Of a stretch of 64,000 nt of DNA, positions 9,957-18,777 are shown one piece after another. The stretch lies in NCBI RefSeq assembly GCF_007747795.1, contig NZ_CP036275.1, positions 7,618,001-7,682,000 of the forward strand. The letters run 5' to 3'. The notes beneath the pieces were generated by a model that worked only from the letters and a program-made list of their open reading frames with translations, was not told the origin of the DNA and did no database searches. This DNA is from Maioricimonas rarisocia (lineage in GTDB: Bacteria; Planctomycetota; Planctomycetia; Planctomycetales; Planctomycetaceae). How positions within the stretch are numbered: the stretch's first letter is position 1; each line of letters starts with the position of its first letter. The position numbers and the translations under genes are program-made.

Positions 9957-10310
9957 ATGAACGACTCCCACGTCTCCCGCAGGGATTTCGCCCGCCAGGC
10001 CGCTTTGGCGACCGGAGGACTGCTCGCCGCATCTGCCGGAACTGCTCGCGGCGACGATGAGACCCGGCCGGAGCGAGCGGAGCAGAGACCACCCGGCCCC
10101 GGGGGACCGTTCCGCCCACCGGAGGTCGAAGACTTCCTCATGATGGCTCTGCTCCAGGAATTCCCTTCTGATCACCTGAGCGATGAGCAACTGGGAGGCA
10201 TCCGGGCCGGCATCACCGGCAACCGCCGCAGAGCGGAGCGGATGCGACGCTACACGCTGGAGAACGGCGACGGCCCGGCGACGATGTTTCGGGCATTACG
10301 GAAGGCGTGA
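9957..10310 (+). CDS. Small Tat-exported hypothetical protein
   Basis: A 117-residue protein whose first 31 residues form a twin-arginine signal (VSRRDFARQAALATGGLLAASAGTARG). The mature part is Arg/Pro-rich, then has an acidic helical segment (EVEDFLMMALLQEFPSDHLSDEQ) and a basic end. I do not recognise a family. ATG 9957 was chosen over ATG 9900 because it puts RR at positions 8-9, as expected for Tat signals. Tat export of so short a protein suggests a cofactor or a partner. Confidence 0.65.
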   Translation: MNDSHVSRRDFARQAALATGGLLAASAGTARGDDETRPERAEQRPPGPGGPFRPPEVEDFLMMALLQEFPSDHLSDEQLGGIRAGITGNRRRAERMRRYTLENGDGPATMFRALRKA

Positions 10311-10441
10311 GACTCGAGCTGTGAGGCTTGAGGGAATGCCTGCCTCACCTGGCTTCGTTCGCCGGGTGCCATGCTCTCACGCCGCAGGCGGGTGAGCATG
10401 CATGACACATCGGGAGGTGGGTTACGCTTCGCTAACCCACC
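10311..10441. repeat. Intergenic repeat island (two palindromic modules)
   Basis: Holds a module with a CATGCTC...GAGCATG stem (about 10370-10400) and the GTGGGTTA...TAACCCAC hairpin at 10417-10440 followed by CCTAC. The same pair, in the same order, recurs at 13282-13353, 40091-40164 and 40526-40599. Confidence 0.85.
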
Positions 10442-11281
10442 CTACATCCACAGTTCGACCCGTTCCTTCAGATGGCCGGGCATCCGCTTCTCGAACGCCC
10501 GCCGGATCTGTCGCTCGTGATACCGCGTGCTGAAGTGGCACAGGATGATCAACTCGTTCTGGAACCGTTCGGCCCGCTCGATGATGTCGTCCAGATGCGT
10601 GTGGCCAAACTTGTGGATCTTCTCCTTGCGGTGCTCCGGCCGAAAGAACGTCACCTCGGTGATCAGAATCTTCGACTCGAACACTGCGTCACAGTTGTCC
10701 AGACCGCCGGGGGCCGTGTCGCCGCAGTAGCAGACGAGCGGGACGCGCACTTCGGCCGAAACGTCGATGCCGTCGTAGCGGAGGTCGCGAATCTCTTCAC
10801 CGCTGAGCCCCTGGTATTCCGGCTTGAGTTTGCGGCGGCGCTCCCAGACGACCCAACCAAGCGAGGGAACGGTGTGCTTCGTGGCGAAGGCGGTCGCGAC
10901 ATGCTCGCGGGAGAGTTCGTATTCGTCACCAGCTTTCGCGCCGATGAGATTGCAGATCTGCCGCCCACGGTCCAGACGCTGCCAGGCACGCATGAGCCGT
11001 TCGACCGGCTCGACGATCTCCTCGGGGACGTAGATTGTCGGCGGCTCCATCTTCATCATCTTGCGGCGGGCGACGAAGGCCGGCAATGCCGCAAGGTGAT
11101 CGAGATGACCGTGCGAAACGAAGAACGTCTGCGTCCCCATGAAGGACCACGGGCTGCCCCCCAAGTCGAACCCGAGCTTCAGTTCCGGCACGCGCCAGTA
11201 GCTCTGGACGGCGGCCCGGGAGTAGCCTTCGACCGTCAGGTCGCCATGAGTCAGCGTTTTGAGCGGAAGGTTCTCAATCAT
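10442..11281 (-). CDS. RNase Z-like metallo-beta-lactamase-fold hydrolase
   Basis: A 279-residue protein with the metal-binding motif [12 protein letters not shown] (His57, His59, Asp61, His62), a later Asp in [10 protein letters not shown] and a final His in FGHTHLDD, the set used by RNase Z/ElaC enzymes to hold two zinc ions. RNase Z cleaves tRNA precursors at the 3' end. I cannot pick out the flexible-arm exosite of canonical RNase Z, so the tRNA role is likely but not proven. Start ATG 11281 avoids a basic leader absent from the family. It is divergent from the next gene. Confidence 0.82.
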   Translation of the reverse strand: MIENLPLKTLTHGDLTVEGYSRAAVQSYWRVPELKLGFDLGGSPWSFMGTQTFFVSHGHLDHLAALPAFVARRKMMKMEPPTIYVPEEIVEPVERLMRAWQRLDRGRQICNLIGAKAGDEYELSREHVATAFATKHTVPSLGWVVWERRRKLKPEYQGLSGEEIRDLRYDGIDVSAEVRVPLVCYCGDTAPGGLDNCDAVFESKILITEVTFFRPEHRKEKIHKFGHTHLDDIIERAERFQNELIILCHFSTRYHERQIRRAFEKRMPGHLKERVELWM

Positions 11282-11611
11282 ACGTAGACGGTATCTGATG
11301 GCCCGCGGGCCGGTCGTGCGGCTGCTGCCGGTGGGACGGCACATTGGGGCGCACGCCCCTTGACTGTGGACTCGGCGTGCGCGGAAAGAGTTCGGAGAAT
11401 AGGGGATTCAGCACCATCGGGCGACCCCGCCGACTTCAGCTTACAGGCCATCCTCGACGGAATGAACTGCCGGATCGGAGTGATCCGGGCCGGGTGATCC
11501 CCCGTTGCGGGACACATCCGCCAATGCGACACTGCCGAAGTTCTCCTGCGCGGTCGTAAAGACCGAAGCCCGCGGCGCGACGTTTTCCGCAAGCCACAGA
11601 GGTCCCCCCGC
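11282..11611. promoter_or_regulatory. Divergent intergenic region, no clear elements
   Basis: This 330-bp gap separates the RNase Z-like gene (minus) from the two-TM protein (plus) and must hold promoters for both. I see no convincing -35/-10 pair, palindrome or dispersed-repeat module. Confidence 0.35.
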
Positions 11612-12847
11612 ATGCCCGACCAGGATTACGCCTCCACGCTCACGAGCCTGGGCTTTCAGCCGGTCCAGCCGATCGACCAGAAACTCCGGTTCGGACTCGA
11701 AACGATCTACAGTGCCGAGCCAAGCCTGCGAATCGAGAACGCCTTCGAACAGGAAGCAGGGGACGTGCGGCTGGTCATCGCGACGATCTCGTACCGCCCG
11801 TCGAGCGGACAGAACAGCCGGAGCGTCCGCGAGACGATCGCGTACTTCGAAGCACCGGACCTGCGGTTCGCCGACTTCCGGCTGCAACCGAAAGGGGTCA
11901 CCGGCTCGCTGCTCGGCTCGATGTTCTCGATGGTCGGCTTCCAGCCCGTCCACGTTCCCGGCCGCGACGAGTTCAACGAGACCTACCTGGTGATTTCGAT
12001 GTCACCGGACTCCACCCGTCGCCTGCTGACCGACGACGTCGTTGACGCAATCATGACGCGGCGCGACCTCGCAGTCCGCAGTTCCGGACCGCGACTTGTC
12101 ATCAGCCGCTCCCGCACGGTTCTGCCCGCCGACGCGATCAAGGACTTCGTCTACACGGCACAGTCCGTGATGGCACCGATGACCAGTGCCGTCCGCGATG
12201 CCATGGCCTCCGGCGACTGGGCTCCGCGCAAAGAGGCGTTCGACAATGCGACTCAGGTCGGCGGCCTGGCCGGTCACCTTCTCTCGGGTACGTTCGTCAA
12301 ACCGGAGATCGTCGAACAGTTTCTCGAGCAGTCGCCCCCCCGCGTCGTCCCGCCGGAGATCATGCGGCGGCAGGTCGGCTACGGCAGCATCTTCTTCTAT
12401 ATCTGGGGCGGGATGTTTTTCGTGATCGGGTCGATCTTCGTGATCGTCTTTGCCAACAGCGAAGAACTCCCCGGATGGGGCGTCCTGCTGCTGGGCCTGA
12501 TCCCGCTGATGGGGCTGACGGCAATCGTGCTTACCTGGCGGTATCGGGCAGCGCGAAAGCGACTGCTGCGGCAGGGACTGCTCTGCCGGGCCCATGTGGA
12601 AGACGTGCAGCCGACGTCGGTCTACATCAACAACCAGCGGCGGTACAAGGTCCGGATGCGCATCGAACGGGATGGCAGCGAGGTCGAGAAGAAGATCAAC
12701 GCCTACGGGCCGGAAGTCGAAACCGCCCGCATGCACATCGACAACGGCGAGCCAACACGGATCCTGGTCGACCCGCAGAATGAGAATCGCATCCTGTGGA
12801 TCGACAGCCTCATGCCGGCGATCGAGCGGCCCCGGCAGTCGACCTGA
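11612..12847 (+). CDS. Two-TM protein with DUF3592-like C-terminus
   Basis: A 411-residue protein. Residues 1-250 form a soluble region without signal peptide, starting MPDQDYASTLTSLGFQPVQ. Two TM helices follow (about 258-276, FYIWGGMFFVIGSIFVIVFA; about 286-308, VLLLGLIPLMGLTAIVLTW). The C-terminal 95 residues (AHVEDVQPTSVYINNQRRYKVRMRIERDG and later TRILVDPQNENRILWIDSL) resemble the DUF3592 type of membrane-associated beta domain. I do not recognise the N-terminal half. The topology would leave both soluble domains on the same side of the membrane. Function unknown. Confidence 0.75.
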   Translation: MPDQDYASTLTSLGFQPVQPIDQKLRFGLETIYSAEPSLRIENAFEQEAGDVRLVIATISYRPSSGQNSRSVRETIAYFEAPDLRFADFRLQPKGVTGSLLGSMFSMVGFQPVHVPGRDEFNETYLVISMSPDSTRRLLTDDVVDAIMTRRDLAVRSSGPRLVISRSRTVLPADAIKDFVYTAQSVMAPMTSAVRDAMASGDWAPRKEAFDNATQVGGLAGHLLSGTFVKPEIVEQFLEQSPPRVVPPEIMRRQVGYGSIFFYIWGGMFFVIGSIFVIVFANSEELPGWGVLLLGLIPLMGLTAIVLTWRYRAARKRLLRQGLLCRAHVEDVQPTSVYINNQRRYKVRMRIERDGSEVEKKINAYGPEVETARMHIDNGEPTRILVDPQNENRILWIDSLMPAIERPRQST

Positions 12848-13434
12848 AGCAATGGCAGGGTGGCACGCCCTGGAGCGAAGCGCAGCGAAGTGAAGGGCGT
12901 GGTTTGAAGCGTCTGAGACTCGGGTCGTGACGTTCGCGTGCACGCGCACGGCTCACAGAGCCGTGGCACCCCTGGTTCCGCAGTCCACCAGACGGGTCAC
13001 CCCGGTTGCTCGCCAACCGGGGCCGGCGCAGCCGGCAGGAGGCGGTGACCCCGTGCTCGATGGCAGGCAGGAATGCCTGCCCCATCGGGTTTTTTCGCGG
13101 GGCGAGCTTTCTCTCGAAGAAGATGAAGGGGTGGCGCAGACACACGATGTGCCTGGGTGGCGCAGCCACAGGGGGCGGCTCGTTGATGCCCCCAGCTCCT
13201 CCCGTGGCTTCGCTCCCGTTGCTCGCTCCAGCCACGGCCACCCGGACTCATTCATCGTGACTCACGGCTCGCGCCGGGTGCCATGCTCTCACGCCGCTGG
13301 CGGGTGAGCATGCATGACACATCGGGATGGTGGGTTACGCTTCGCTAACCCACCCTACTGCCTGACGCTCGGGGCTCGCCTCTGACGTTGCAGGCCTTCC
13401 CTCGAGACTCACAGCTCGCGTCTCACCCCTGCCG
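12848..13434. repeat. Intergenic repeat mosaic (587 bp)
   Basis: No gene supported. Modules recognised: the GCGCACGGCTCACAGAGCCG palindrome at 12944-12971, the GGCAGGCAGG/CCTGCC hairpin near 13065-13085, the CATGCTC...GAGCATG module near 13282-13313 and the GTGGGTTA...TAACCCAC hairpin at 13330-13353. Open frames here are artefacts of these GC-rich modules. Confidence 0.8.
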
Positions 13435-14484
13435 CTACAGCGCCACCGGCTCGCCGGTCCGAATGCTTTCCGCTTCGGCATGACACAGCTTCAGGGCATC
13501 CTGGGCCAGCCGACCGCTCAGTTCCGCCGGCTCGGTCCCCGACTCAACCGCGTTGATGGCAACCTGGATCTCGTCGGTAAAGGCAGCGCACCACTCGCCG
13601 CTGCCGCCCGGATCGGGATTCTCCACCTTGCCGTCGTCGGTGATAAGCGTCAGCGGACGGTTCACGACCCACTCGTCCCCGTACGTCCCGGCATCGAACT
13701 GAATCGTTGCCTTCTCGAGGAACAGCTCGAAGCTCTGACCGAACTTCAGCCCGTCGGATGCGATGCCCCCGCTGATGCAGCTGACCGTCAGTTCCGGATC
13801 GTCGTACACATACTGCGTGCTCAGGTGATTGACGTAGTCGTCCATCATGATGCCGCGGGCGAAGACCTTCGTCGGCACGCCGCACAACAGACCGATGTAG
13901 TGGTTGTCGTGAATGTGCAGATCGATGCCCCAGCCCCCCAGTTTGCGGAAGTCGGACATGTCTTCCGACCAGTCGGGGGAGGCGATCACACGGCGGAACG
14001 AGGCGGCCCGCAGCTTTCCATACTTGCCGCTCGTCACCGTCTCCCGGGCCCAGCGGAACTCGGGGAAGAACGGCAGCACGTGGGCGACCATCAGCAGTTT
14101 GCCCGCTTTCTCCGCAGCGGCCACCATCCGCTCGGCGGCATCCAGTTCGATGGCGATCGGTTTCTCGACGAGCACGTGCTTGCCCGCCTCCAGCGCTTCG
14201 ATCGCCACCTGTTCGTGGCGGTCGGTCGGCAGGCAGATGTCGACGAGCTGCACGTCCGGATCGGCAAGCAGTTCGTGGTAGTCGCTGTACGAGTTGACCC
14301 CGCTCAGATCGGTCGTCTTGCTGCCGCGGGGGCCAAAGTTCCCCTTGATGTCCGACCAGTTGCCAGCCAGCTTTTTCTCGTTGCGGGTGGCAATGGCGGC
14401 AACGCGTCCTCCCTTGACTCCCTTCGCACCTTCGAAGTGCGTCATCCCCATGAAGCCGATGCCGACGATTCCGATACCAGTCAT
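13435..14484 (-). CDS. Gfo/Idh/MocA family oxidoreductase
   Basis: A 349-residue cytosolic oxidoreductase. The N-terminal Rossmann fold shows GIVGIGFMGMTHFEG (residues about 3-17). The EKP motif is present (VEKPIAIE, near residue 106), followed by the C-terminal alpha/beta domain. These enzymes oxidise or reduce sugars and related polyols with NAD(P). No substrate can be named. ATG 14484 is chosen because it starts directly before the nucleotide-binding strand; the longer frame adds a basic leader. It is divergent from the TrhO-RluA fusion, with 197 bp between. Confidence 0.88.
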   Translation of the reverse strand: MTGIGIVGIGFMGMTHFEGAKGVKGGRVAAIATRNEKKLAGNWSDIKGNFGPRGSKTTDLSGVNSYSDYHELLADPDVQLVDICLPTDRHEQVAIEALEAGKHVLVEKPIAIELDAAERMVAAAEKAGKLLMVAHVLPFFPEFRWARETVTSGKYGKLRAASFRRVIASPDWSEDMSDFRKLGGWGIDLHIHDNHYIGLLCGVPTKVFARGIMMDDYVNHLSTQYVYDDPELTVSCISGGIASDGLKFGQSFELFLEKATIQFDAGTYGDEWVVNRPLTLITDDGKVENPDPGGSGEWCAAFTDEIQVAINAVESGTEPAELSGRLAQDALKLCHAEAESIRTGEPVAL

Positions 14485-14681
14485 GCTGCTCTCCCGTGAA
14501 ATCCTGTCAGTCGACGCCGCGGCGCCCGACGTGCGGCGGACAGAGTGACAGATTCGCCGCGCGGGCGTCAATCGGTCCGTTTGTCGAACTCCGACAGCAT
14601 CGCATAATCTATCCGGTTCTTCGAACGGGCGTCGCCTGCACCGCGCCCGCAGTCCGTTTTTCGAGCGATTGAACCTCTTCC

Positions 14682-16589
14682 ATGGCGTCCACGACTTCTC
14701 CGCAGTCAGCCGCGGCCACCACCGGCCGCATCGTTAACATCGCCGCTTACCGGTTCGTGCATCTCGACCGGCTCGAGGAACGTCGCGCTCATCTGAAAGA
14801 GCTGACCCGTTCGCTGCGGCTCAAAGGGACCATTCTGCTGAGCGAAGAGGGAATCAACCTGTTCGTCGCCGGGGACCGTGCCGGCATCGACGCGCTGCTG
14901 GAGGATCTCCGCCGCGACCCGCTGCTGGCCGACCTGGAAGTGAAGGAGAGCCTCAGCGACGAACAGCCGTTCGAGCGGATGCTGGTGAAGATCAAAAAGG
15001 AGATCATCGCCTTCGGGGTGGAGGGGATCGACCCGGCCCGCCGGACCTCCCCCAAACTGCCCGCGAAGGAGCTTCGCGAATGGCTCGCCAAGGGCCGCAA
15101 GCTGACGCTGCTGGACGTCCGCAACGACTACGAGGTCGAAGTCGGGACATTTGAGAATGCGGTGCCCATCGGCGTTGATCACTTCCGCGACTTCCCCGAA
15201 GCGGCAGAGAAACTGCCGGAAGATCTCAGAGAGCAGCCGGTCGTGATGTTCTGCACCGGCGGCATCCGCTGCGAGAAGGCGGGCCCGATGCTCGAGCAGG
15301 CCGGCTTCCGGGAGGTGTACCAGCTCGAAGGCGGCATTCTGAAGTACTTCGAGGAGTGCGGCGGAGATTTCTACCAGGGATCCTGCTTCGTCTTCGACAA
15401 GCGGGTGGCGGTCGATCCTGAACTGAAAGAAACCGACGTCACCCAGTGTTTCGCCTGTCAGGCGCCGCTGACGCCCGAAGATCGCCAGTCGCCGCAGTAC
15501 GAACCGGGTGTCAGCTGTCCGCACTGCTGGCGCACTCCGGAAGAGCGCATGGCCAAGCGGTGTGCCGAGCGGACTGCGGCAATTGCCGAATTCACGTCGC
15601 CGCTTCCCGGGCGCCAGCCATATGTGAACTACCGGCCGCTGTCGGTGCCCGGCCGGTTGGACAATGTGACGCTGCTGGAATTTCTGTGCGGCCTGCATCC
15701 GCATGTCCCCGCGGAAGAGTGGCGGGAATCCATCGACGCCGGGCGGGTCGTCCGCCGTCGCTCACCCCATCGTCCGCCCGTCGGCGAGGTGGGCCGGCCC
15801 GAGGATTACGAGCCGGTCGCCGCCGATCGCGTGGTGCGATCGGGAGAGCGGTTCTTCCACGTCTTCCCTACGACCGTCGAACCGGATGTCGCCGCGGATA
15901 TCCGCGTGCTGTTCGAGGACGACTGGATTGTCGCCGTCCACAAGCCGGCCCCGCTGCCGATGCACCCGTGTGGGCGGTACCACCGCAACACGCTGGAGTT
16001 CATCCTGCGGCAGTTGTTCAGTCCGCTGAAGCTGAGGCCGGCCCATCGGCTGGACGCCAACACATCGGGCATCGTGCTGTTGAGCAAGACGCGGCAGGTG
16101 GCCTCGCGGGTGCAGCCGCAGTTTGAACGAGGCGAGGTGACCAAGACGTACCTGGCCCGTGTTGCCGGTGTGCCGGAACGAGAGTCGTTCCGCTGTGAGG
16201 CGGCAATCAGCAGCGGGCCTTCTCAGTCGGGGCATCGCAGCGTCGATGCGGACGGACTGCCGGCCGTGACGGAATTCCGGCTGCTGGAGACTTTCAACGA
16301 TGGGACATCGCTGCTGGAGGTCTCGCCGCTGACCGGTCGGACGAACCAGATCCGTGTGCACCTGCAGCATCTCGGTTTGCCGATCGTCGGAGACCCGGTG
16401 TATGGACCTGGTGCAGATGGAGAGGCTGTCCAGACGCTGCGGGCGGATGCTCCGCCAATGTGCCTGCAGGCCGCAGCGATCACAATCCGGCACCCGCAGA
16501 CTGGGAAGACGATGACGCTGGAGGCACCGGCACCGGAGTGGAGCAGGGGATGGCTGGCGGTCGTCGCACAGCGACGCCCCCAGCTGTGA
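14682..16589 (+). CDS. TrhO-like tRNA uridine hydroxylase fused to RluA-family pseudouridine synthase
   Basis: A 635-residue two-enzyme fusion. Residues about 17-300 match TrhO/YceA: an N-terminal ferredoxin-like region (LKGTILLSEEGINLFVAG), a rhodanese domain with catalytic Cys191 in MFCTGGIRCEKAG, and a cysteine-rich tail (C256xxC259, C279xxC282). TrhO makes 5-hydroxyuridine at tRNA position 34 using prephenate. Residues about 325-630 match RluA enzymes: S4-like region (325-400), catalytic Asp458 in HRLDANTSG, and LTGRTNQIRVHLQHLGLPIVGDPVYG. These convert uridine to pseudouridine in rRNA or tRNA. The single frame has no interruption and both catalytic residues are present, so both halves may be active. 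The RNA target of the second half is not predictable. Confidence 0.88.
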   Translation: MASTTSPQSAAATTGRIVNIAAYRFVHLDRLEERRAHLKELTRSLRLKGTILLSEEGINLFVAGDRAGIDALLEDLRRDPLLADLEVKESLSDEQPFERMLVKIKKEIIAFGVEGIDPARRTSPKLPAKELREWLAKGRKLTLLDVRNDYEVEVGTFENAVPIGVDHFRDFPEAAEKLPEDLREQPVVMFCTGGIRCEKAGPMLEQAGFREVYQLEGGILKYFEECGGDFYQGSCFVFDKRVAVDPELKETDVTQCFACQAPLTPEDRQSPQYEPGVSCPHCWRTPEERMAKRCAERTAAIAEFTSPLPGRQPYVNYRPLSVPGRLDNVTLLEFLCGLHPHVPAEEWRESIDAGRVVRRRSPHRPPVGEVGRPEDYEPVAADRVVRSGERFFHVFPTTVEPDVAADIRVLFEDDWIVAVHKPAPLPMHPCGRYHRNTLEFILRQLFSPLKLRPAHRLDANTSGIVLLSKTRQVASRVQPQFERGEVTKTYLARVAGVPERESFRCEAAISSGPSQSGHRSVDADGLPAVTEFRLLETFNDGTSLLEVSPLTGRTNQIRVHLQHLGLPIVGDPVYGPGADGEAVQTLRADAPPMCLQAAAITIRHPQTGKTMTLEAPAPEWSRGWLAVVAQRRPQL

Positions 16590-16910
16590 GTCTCGAGGGG
16601 AGAGTCCTGAGCGAATGCCTGCGACGCCGAAGGCGAGCACGGTGCGTAGGGCCGGTTCCAACCGGCCGGCATCACTTCTCAGAAAAGGAAAGGCAGACAG
16701 GAATGTCTGCCCCACTTGCGCGCGGCGGCCGCTGTAAGAATGTTTGTGGCGTTTGATACGGTGGGTGGCAGGGGTGCCACGGCTCTGCGCGCCGACAGCC
16801 GGGTCACATGCTTGCCCGTCGCCTCGGTCATGTCCATCGAATGACGTTCGCACTGGCAAAGCCAGTGGCACACAGGTGGGCGCGGGTGGCCCCCACACAC
16901 GACGTGTCTG

Positions 16911-17152
16911 GGTGGCGCAGCCACAGGAAGCAGCTCGTTGACGTCTCCCAACCAGCCACGTGTGCATGCTGTGTTCGCACGCCCCTGCAGTCAGTGGGGC
17001 AGACATTCCTGTCTGCCCGTCGAACGTGTTTCAGTGCCTCCTCCGTGGCTTCGCTCCCGGCCATGGCAGGTCAGCGGCAATCAACATGCTCGCCTGGAAC
17101 GGGCGAGCATGGCACCCTGCGCGTAGGGCCGGTTCCAACCGGCCGGCATCAC
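16911..17152. repeat. Tandem duplication, first copy (242 bp)
   Basis: Repeats at 17169-17410 with a 258-bp period and almost no differences (for example AAGCAGCTCGTTGACG against AGGCAGCTCGTTCACG near the start). The block contains at least three dispersed modules, so the duplication copied a string of modules rather than one. Confidence 0.92.
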
Positions 17153-17168
17153 AGTGATATCCTCGACG

Positions 17169-17410
17169 GGTGGCGCAGCCACAGGAGGCAGCTCGTTCAC
17201 GTCTCCCAACCAGCCACGTGTGCATGCTGTGTTCGCACGCCCCTGCAGTCAGTGGGGCAGACATTCCTGTCTGCCCGTCGAACGTGTTTCAGTGCCTCCT
17301 CCGTGGCTTCGCTCCCGGCCATGGCAGGTCAGCGGCAATCAACATGCTCGCCTGGAACGGGCGAGCATGGCACCCTGCGCGTAGGGCCGGTTCCAACCGG
17401 CCGGCATCAC
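17169..17410. repeat. Tandem duplication, second copy (242 bp)
   Basis: Near-identical to 16911-17152, separated from it by a 16-bp non-matching spacer. The high identity suggests a recent event. Confidence 0.92.
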
Positions 17411-17539
17411 CGAGGTATCCTCGGCCGGCAATAGCCGGCCCTACGGCCTCCAGCCCGGGCAGGCTTGAACAGAAGCATGGCCACTCCGCTGCGCGGCGAG
17501 GCCATGGCACCCGGTCCCCGTGAGGATGCCCGATTCACG

Positions 17540-17570
17540 AAAAAAGCCCACAGACCGCGATCCGTGGGCT
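17540..17570 (-). terminator. Rho-independent terminator of the CMD gene
   Basis: Read on the minus strand: AGCCCAC stem, loop, GTGGGCT stem, then six T. It begins 31 bp past the CMD stop codon and is the expected end of the CMD (and perhaps trxA-marR) transcript. Confidence 0.85.
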
Positions 17571-17600
17571 TCGGGACAACAGACACGTTTCAGCAACGCG

Positions 17601-18155
17601 TCACTTCTCTGCAGCGAACGCCTCGTCCACCTCCACAGGCGTGATGTGGTCGAGGTAGTTCGAGAGCGTCTTCATCGCCACGCCGACCAGCAACTCGAGG
17701 AGCTGAGGCTGCGAGTAGCCGGCATCGGTGAATGACTTCACCGTCTCTTCCGAGACATGCCCCCGTTCGCGAACGATCTCACGGACCGTCGTCACCAGGG
17801 CATCCTGCTTCGCATCCGACAGTTCGCGGCCCTCCCGCACTGCCGCCACGGTCTCCGCATCCACCTTCAGCATCGACTTGAGCACGGTCGAATGGGCCGC
17901 GGTGCAGTAACCGCACTCGTTCTCGACACTCGCGGCCAGCAGGATCAGCTGCTGTTCCTTCGGCGAGAACGAGGACTTCTCGAGAATCGAACCGAGCGTC
18001 ATGTAGGCGTCCAGCGTCGCGGGGGCGTGAGCCATCACGCCGAGGATCTGCGGGACGAAACCGTACTTCTTCTTTGCCGCTTCGAGCGAGCCGCGGGACG
18101 CTTCCGGTGCGTCGTCGATGCTGAGAGGTGCGAACGTAGACTGGGCCGTGCTCAT
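17601..18155 (-). CDS. Carboxymuconolactone decarboxylase/AhpD-like protein
   Basis: A 184-residue all-alpha protein with the peroxidatic signature ENECGYCTAAHS: Cys81, Cys84 and His88, in the arrangement used by AhpD. AhpD-like proteins reduce peroxides or act as thiol-dependent reductants; CMD relatives without the CxxC act on lactones. The cysteine pair favours the redox role. The thioredoxin gene lies 76 bp upstream on the same strand and could supply electrons. ATG 18155 is preferred to 18179. A strong terminator follows. Confidence 0.87.
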   Translation of the reverse strand: MSTAQSTFAPLSIDDAPEASRGSLEAAKKKYGFVPQILGVMAHAPATLDAYMTLGSILEKSSFSPKEQQLILLAASVENECGYCTAAHSTVLKSMLKVDAETVAAVREGRELSDAKQDALVTTVREIVRERGHVSEETVKSFTDAGYSQPQLLELLVGVAMKTLSNYLDHITPVEVDEAFAAEK

Positions 18156-18231
18156 GAGATTCTCCGATCTGTCAGACAACTAGAGAAAGGTGAGAGGGTG
18201 ATGTGGCCTGAGCGATGAGTCGAACATGGTC

Positions 18232-18564
18232 TTAGAGGGCCGCTTCGAGTGCCTGCTGGTAACGTTCCTTCGGCTGCGCGCCGACGATTCGCTCGACGAC
18301 TTCTCCGCCGCGGAAAACCAGGACGCTCGGAATGGCCTGGATCTGAAACTGGGTCGCGATCTCGCGGTTGTCGTCGACGTTCACCTTGCCGACGACGGCC
18401 CGGCCAGCGAATTCGTCCGCGATTTCTTCGATGACGGGTCCCACCATGCGGCAGGGACCGCACCAGGGCGCCCAGAAATCGACGAGGACCGCCTGATCAC
18501 TCTGCAGGACGTCCTGCGAGAACGCGTCGTCGGTGAATTCACGAAGTTGTGTGGACTGAGCCAT
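18232..18564 (-). CDS. trxA: Thioredoxin
   Basis: A 110-residue protein of normal thioredoxin length with the active site WAPWCGPCRM (Cys35, Cys38), the buried Asp29 in VLVDFWAPW and the cis-proline in AIPSVLVFRGG. It is a general protein disulfide reductant in the cytosol. ATG 18564 is preceded by AAGGAGAA (minus strand), a good ribosome-binding site. It lies between marR and the AhpD-like gene, so a redox operon is plausible. Confidence 0.95.
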   Translation of the reverse strand: MAQSTQLREFTDDAFSQDVLQSDQAVLVDFWAPWCGPCRMVGPVIEEIADEFAGRAVVGKVNVDDNREIATQFQIQAIPSVLVFRGGEVVERIVGAQPKERYQQALEAAL

Positions 18565-18777
18565 GGCAGGATTCTCCTTAAAGGAAGAACAGGTACGGAC
18601 TGGAGTTCTGACGGGCCCAATGCGGGACACCGGTTGGAAGGCGTCATTGACCACCTTCGCCGCGCGGCAGAGCGCGTCATATCGGGGCAATGCCGCAAAT
18701 CGACATGGGGCCGAAAAACACTCTTGGATCAACAGTTGAGCAATCGACTATCTGGGTAAAAAAAACATCGGGGTCTC

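Larger units (their letters stand above)
16590..17539. repeat. Intergenic repeat mosaic (about 950 bp)
   Basis: No gene supported. It holds the GGGCCGGTTCCAACCGGCC module at about 16646-16675, the CAGACAGG/CCTGTCTG hairpin near 16695 and twice more, two tandem 242-bp blocks (listed separately), a TCGGCCGGCAATAGCCGGCC palindrome near 17422-17442, and the CATGGCC...GGCCATGG module at 17476-17512. The last is an uninterrupted paralogue of the sequence hit by the IS element. Confidence 0.85.

Noticed and set aside
10311-10441. CRISPR-like array because of repeated palindromes
   Set aside because: Module spacing is irregular, there are no regular spacers between identical repeats, and no cas gene is in the window.
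16808-17523. A 208-residue protein with an internal 86-residue repeat
   Set aside because: The internal repeat is the 258-bp DNA duplication (258 is divisible by three, so the frame is kept); the sequence is module DNA without protein character.
18700-18777. T-rich stretch after marR as a terminator
   Set aside because: A run of eight T exists on the minus strand, but no convincing stem precedes it.
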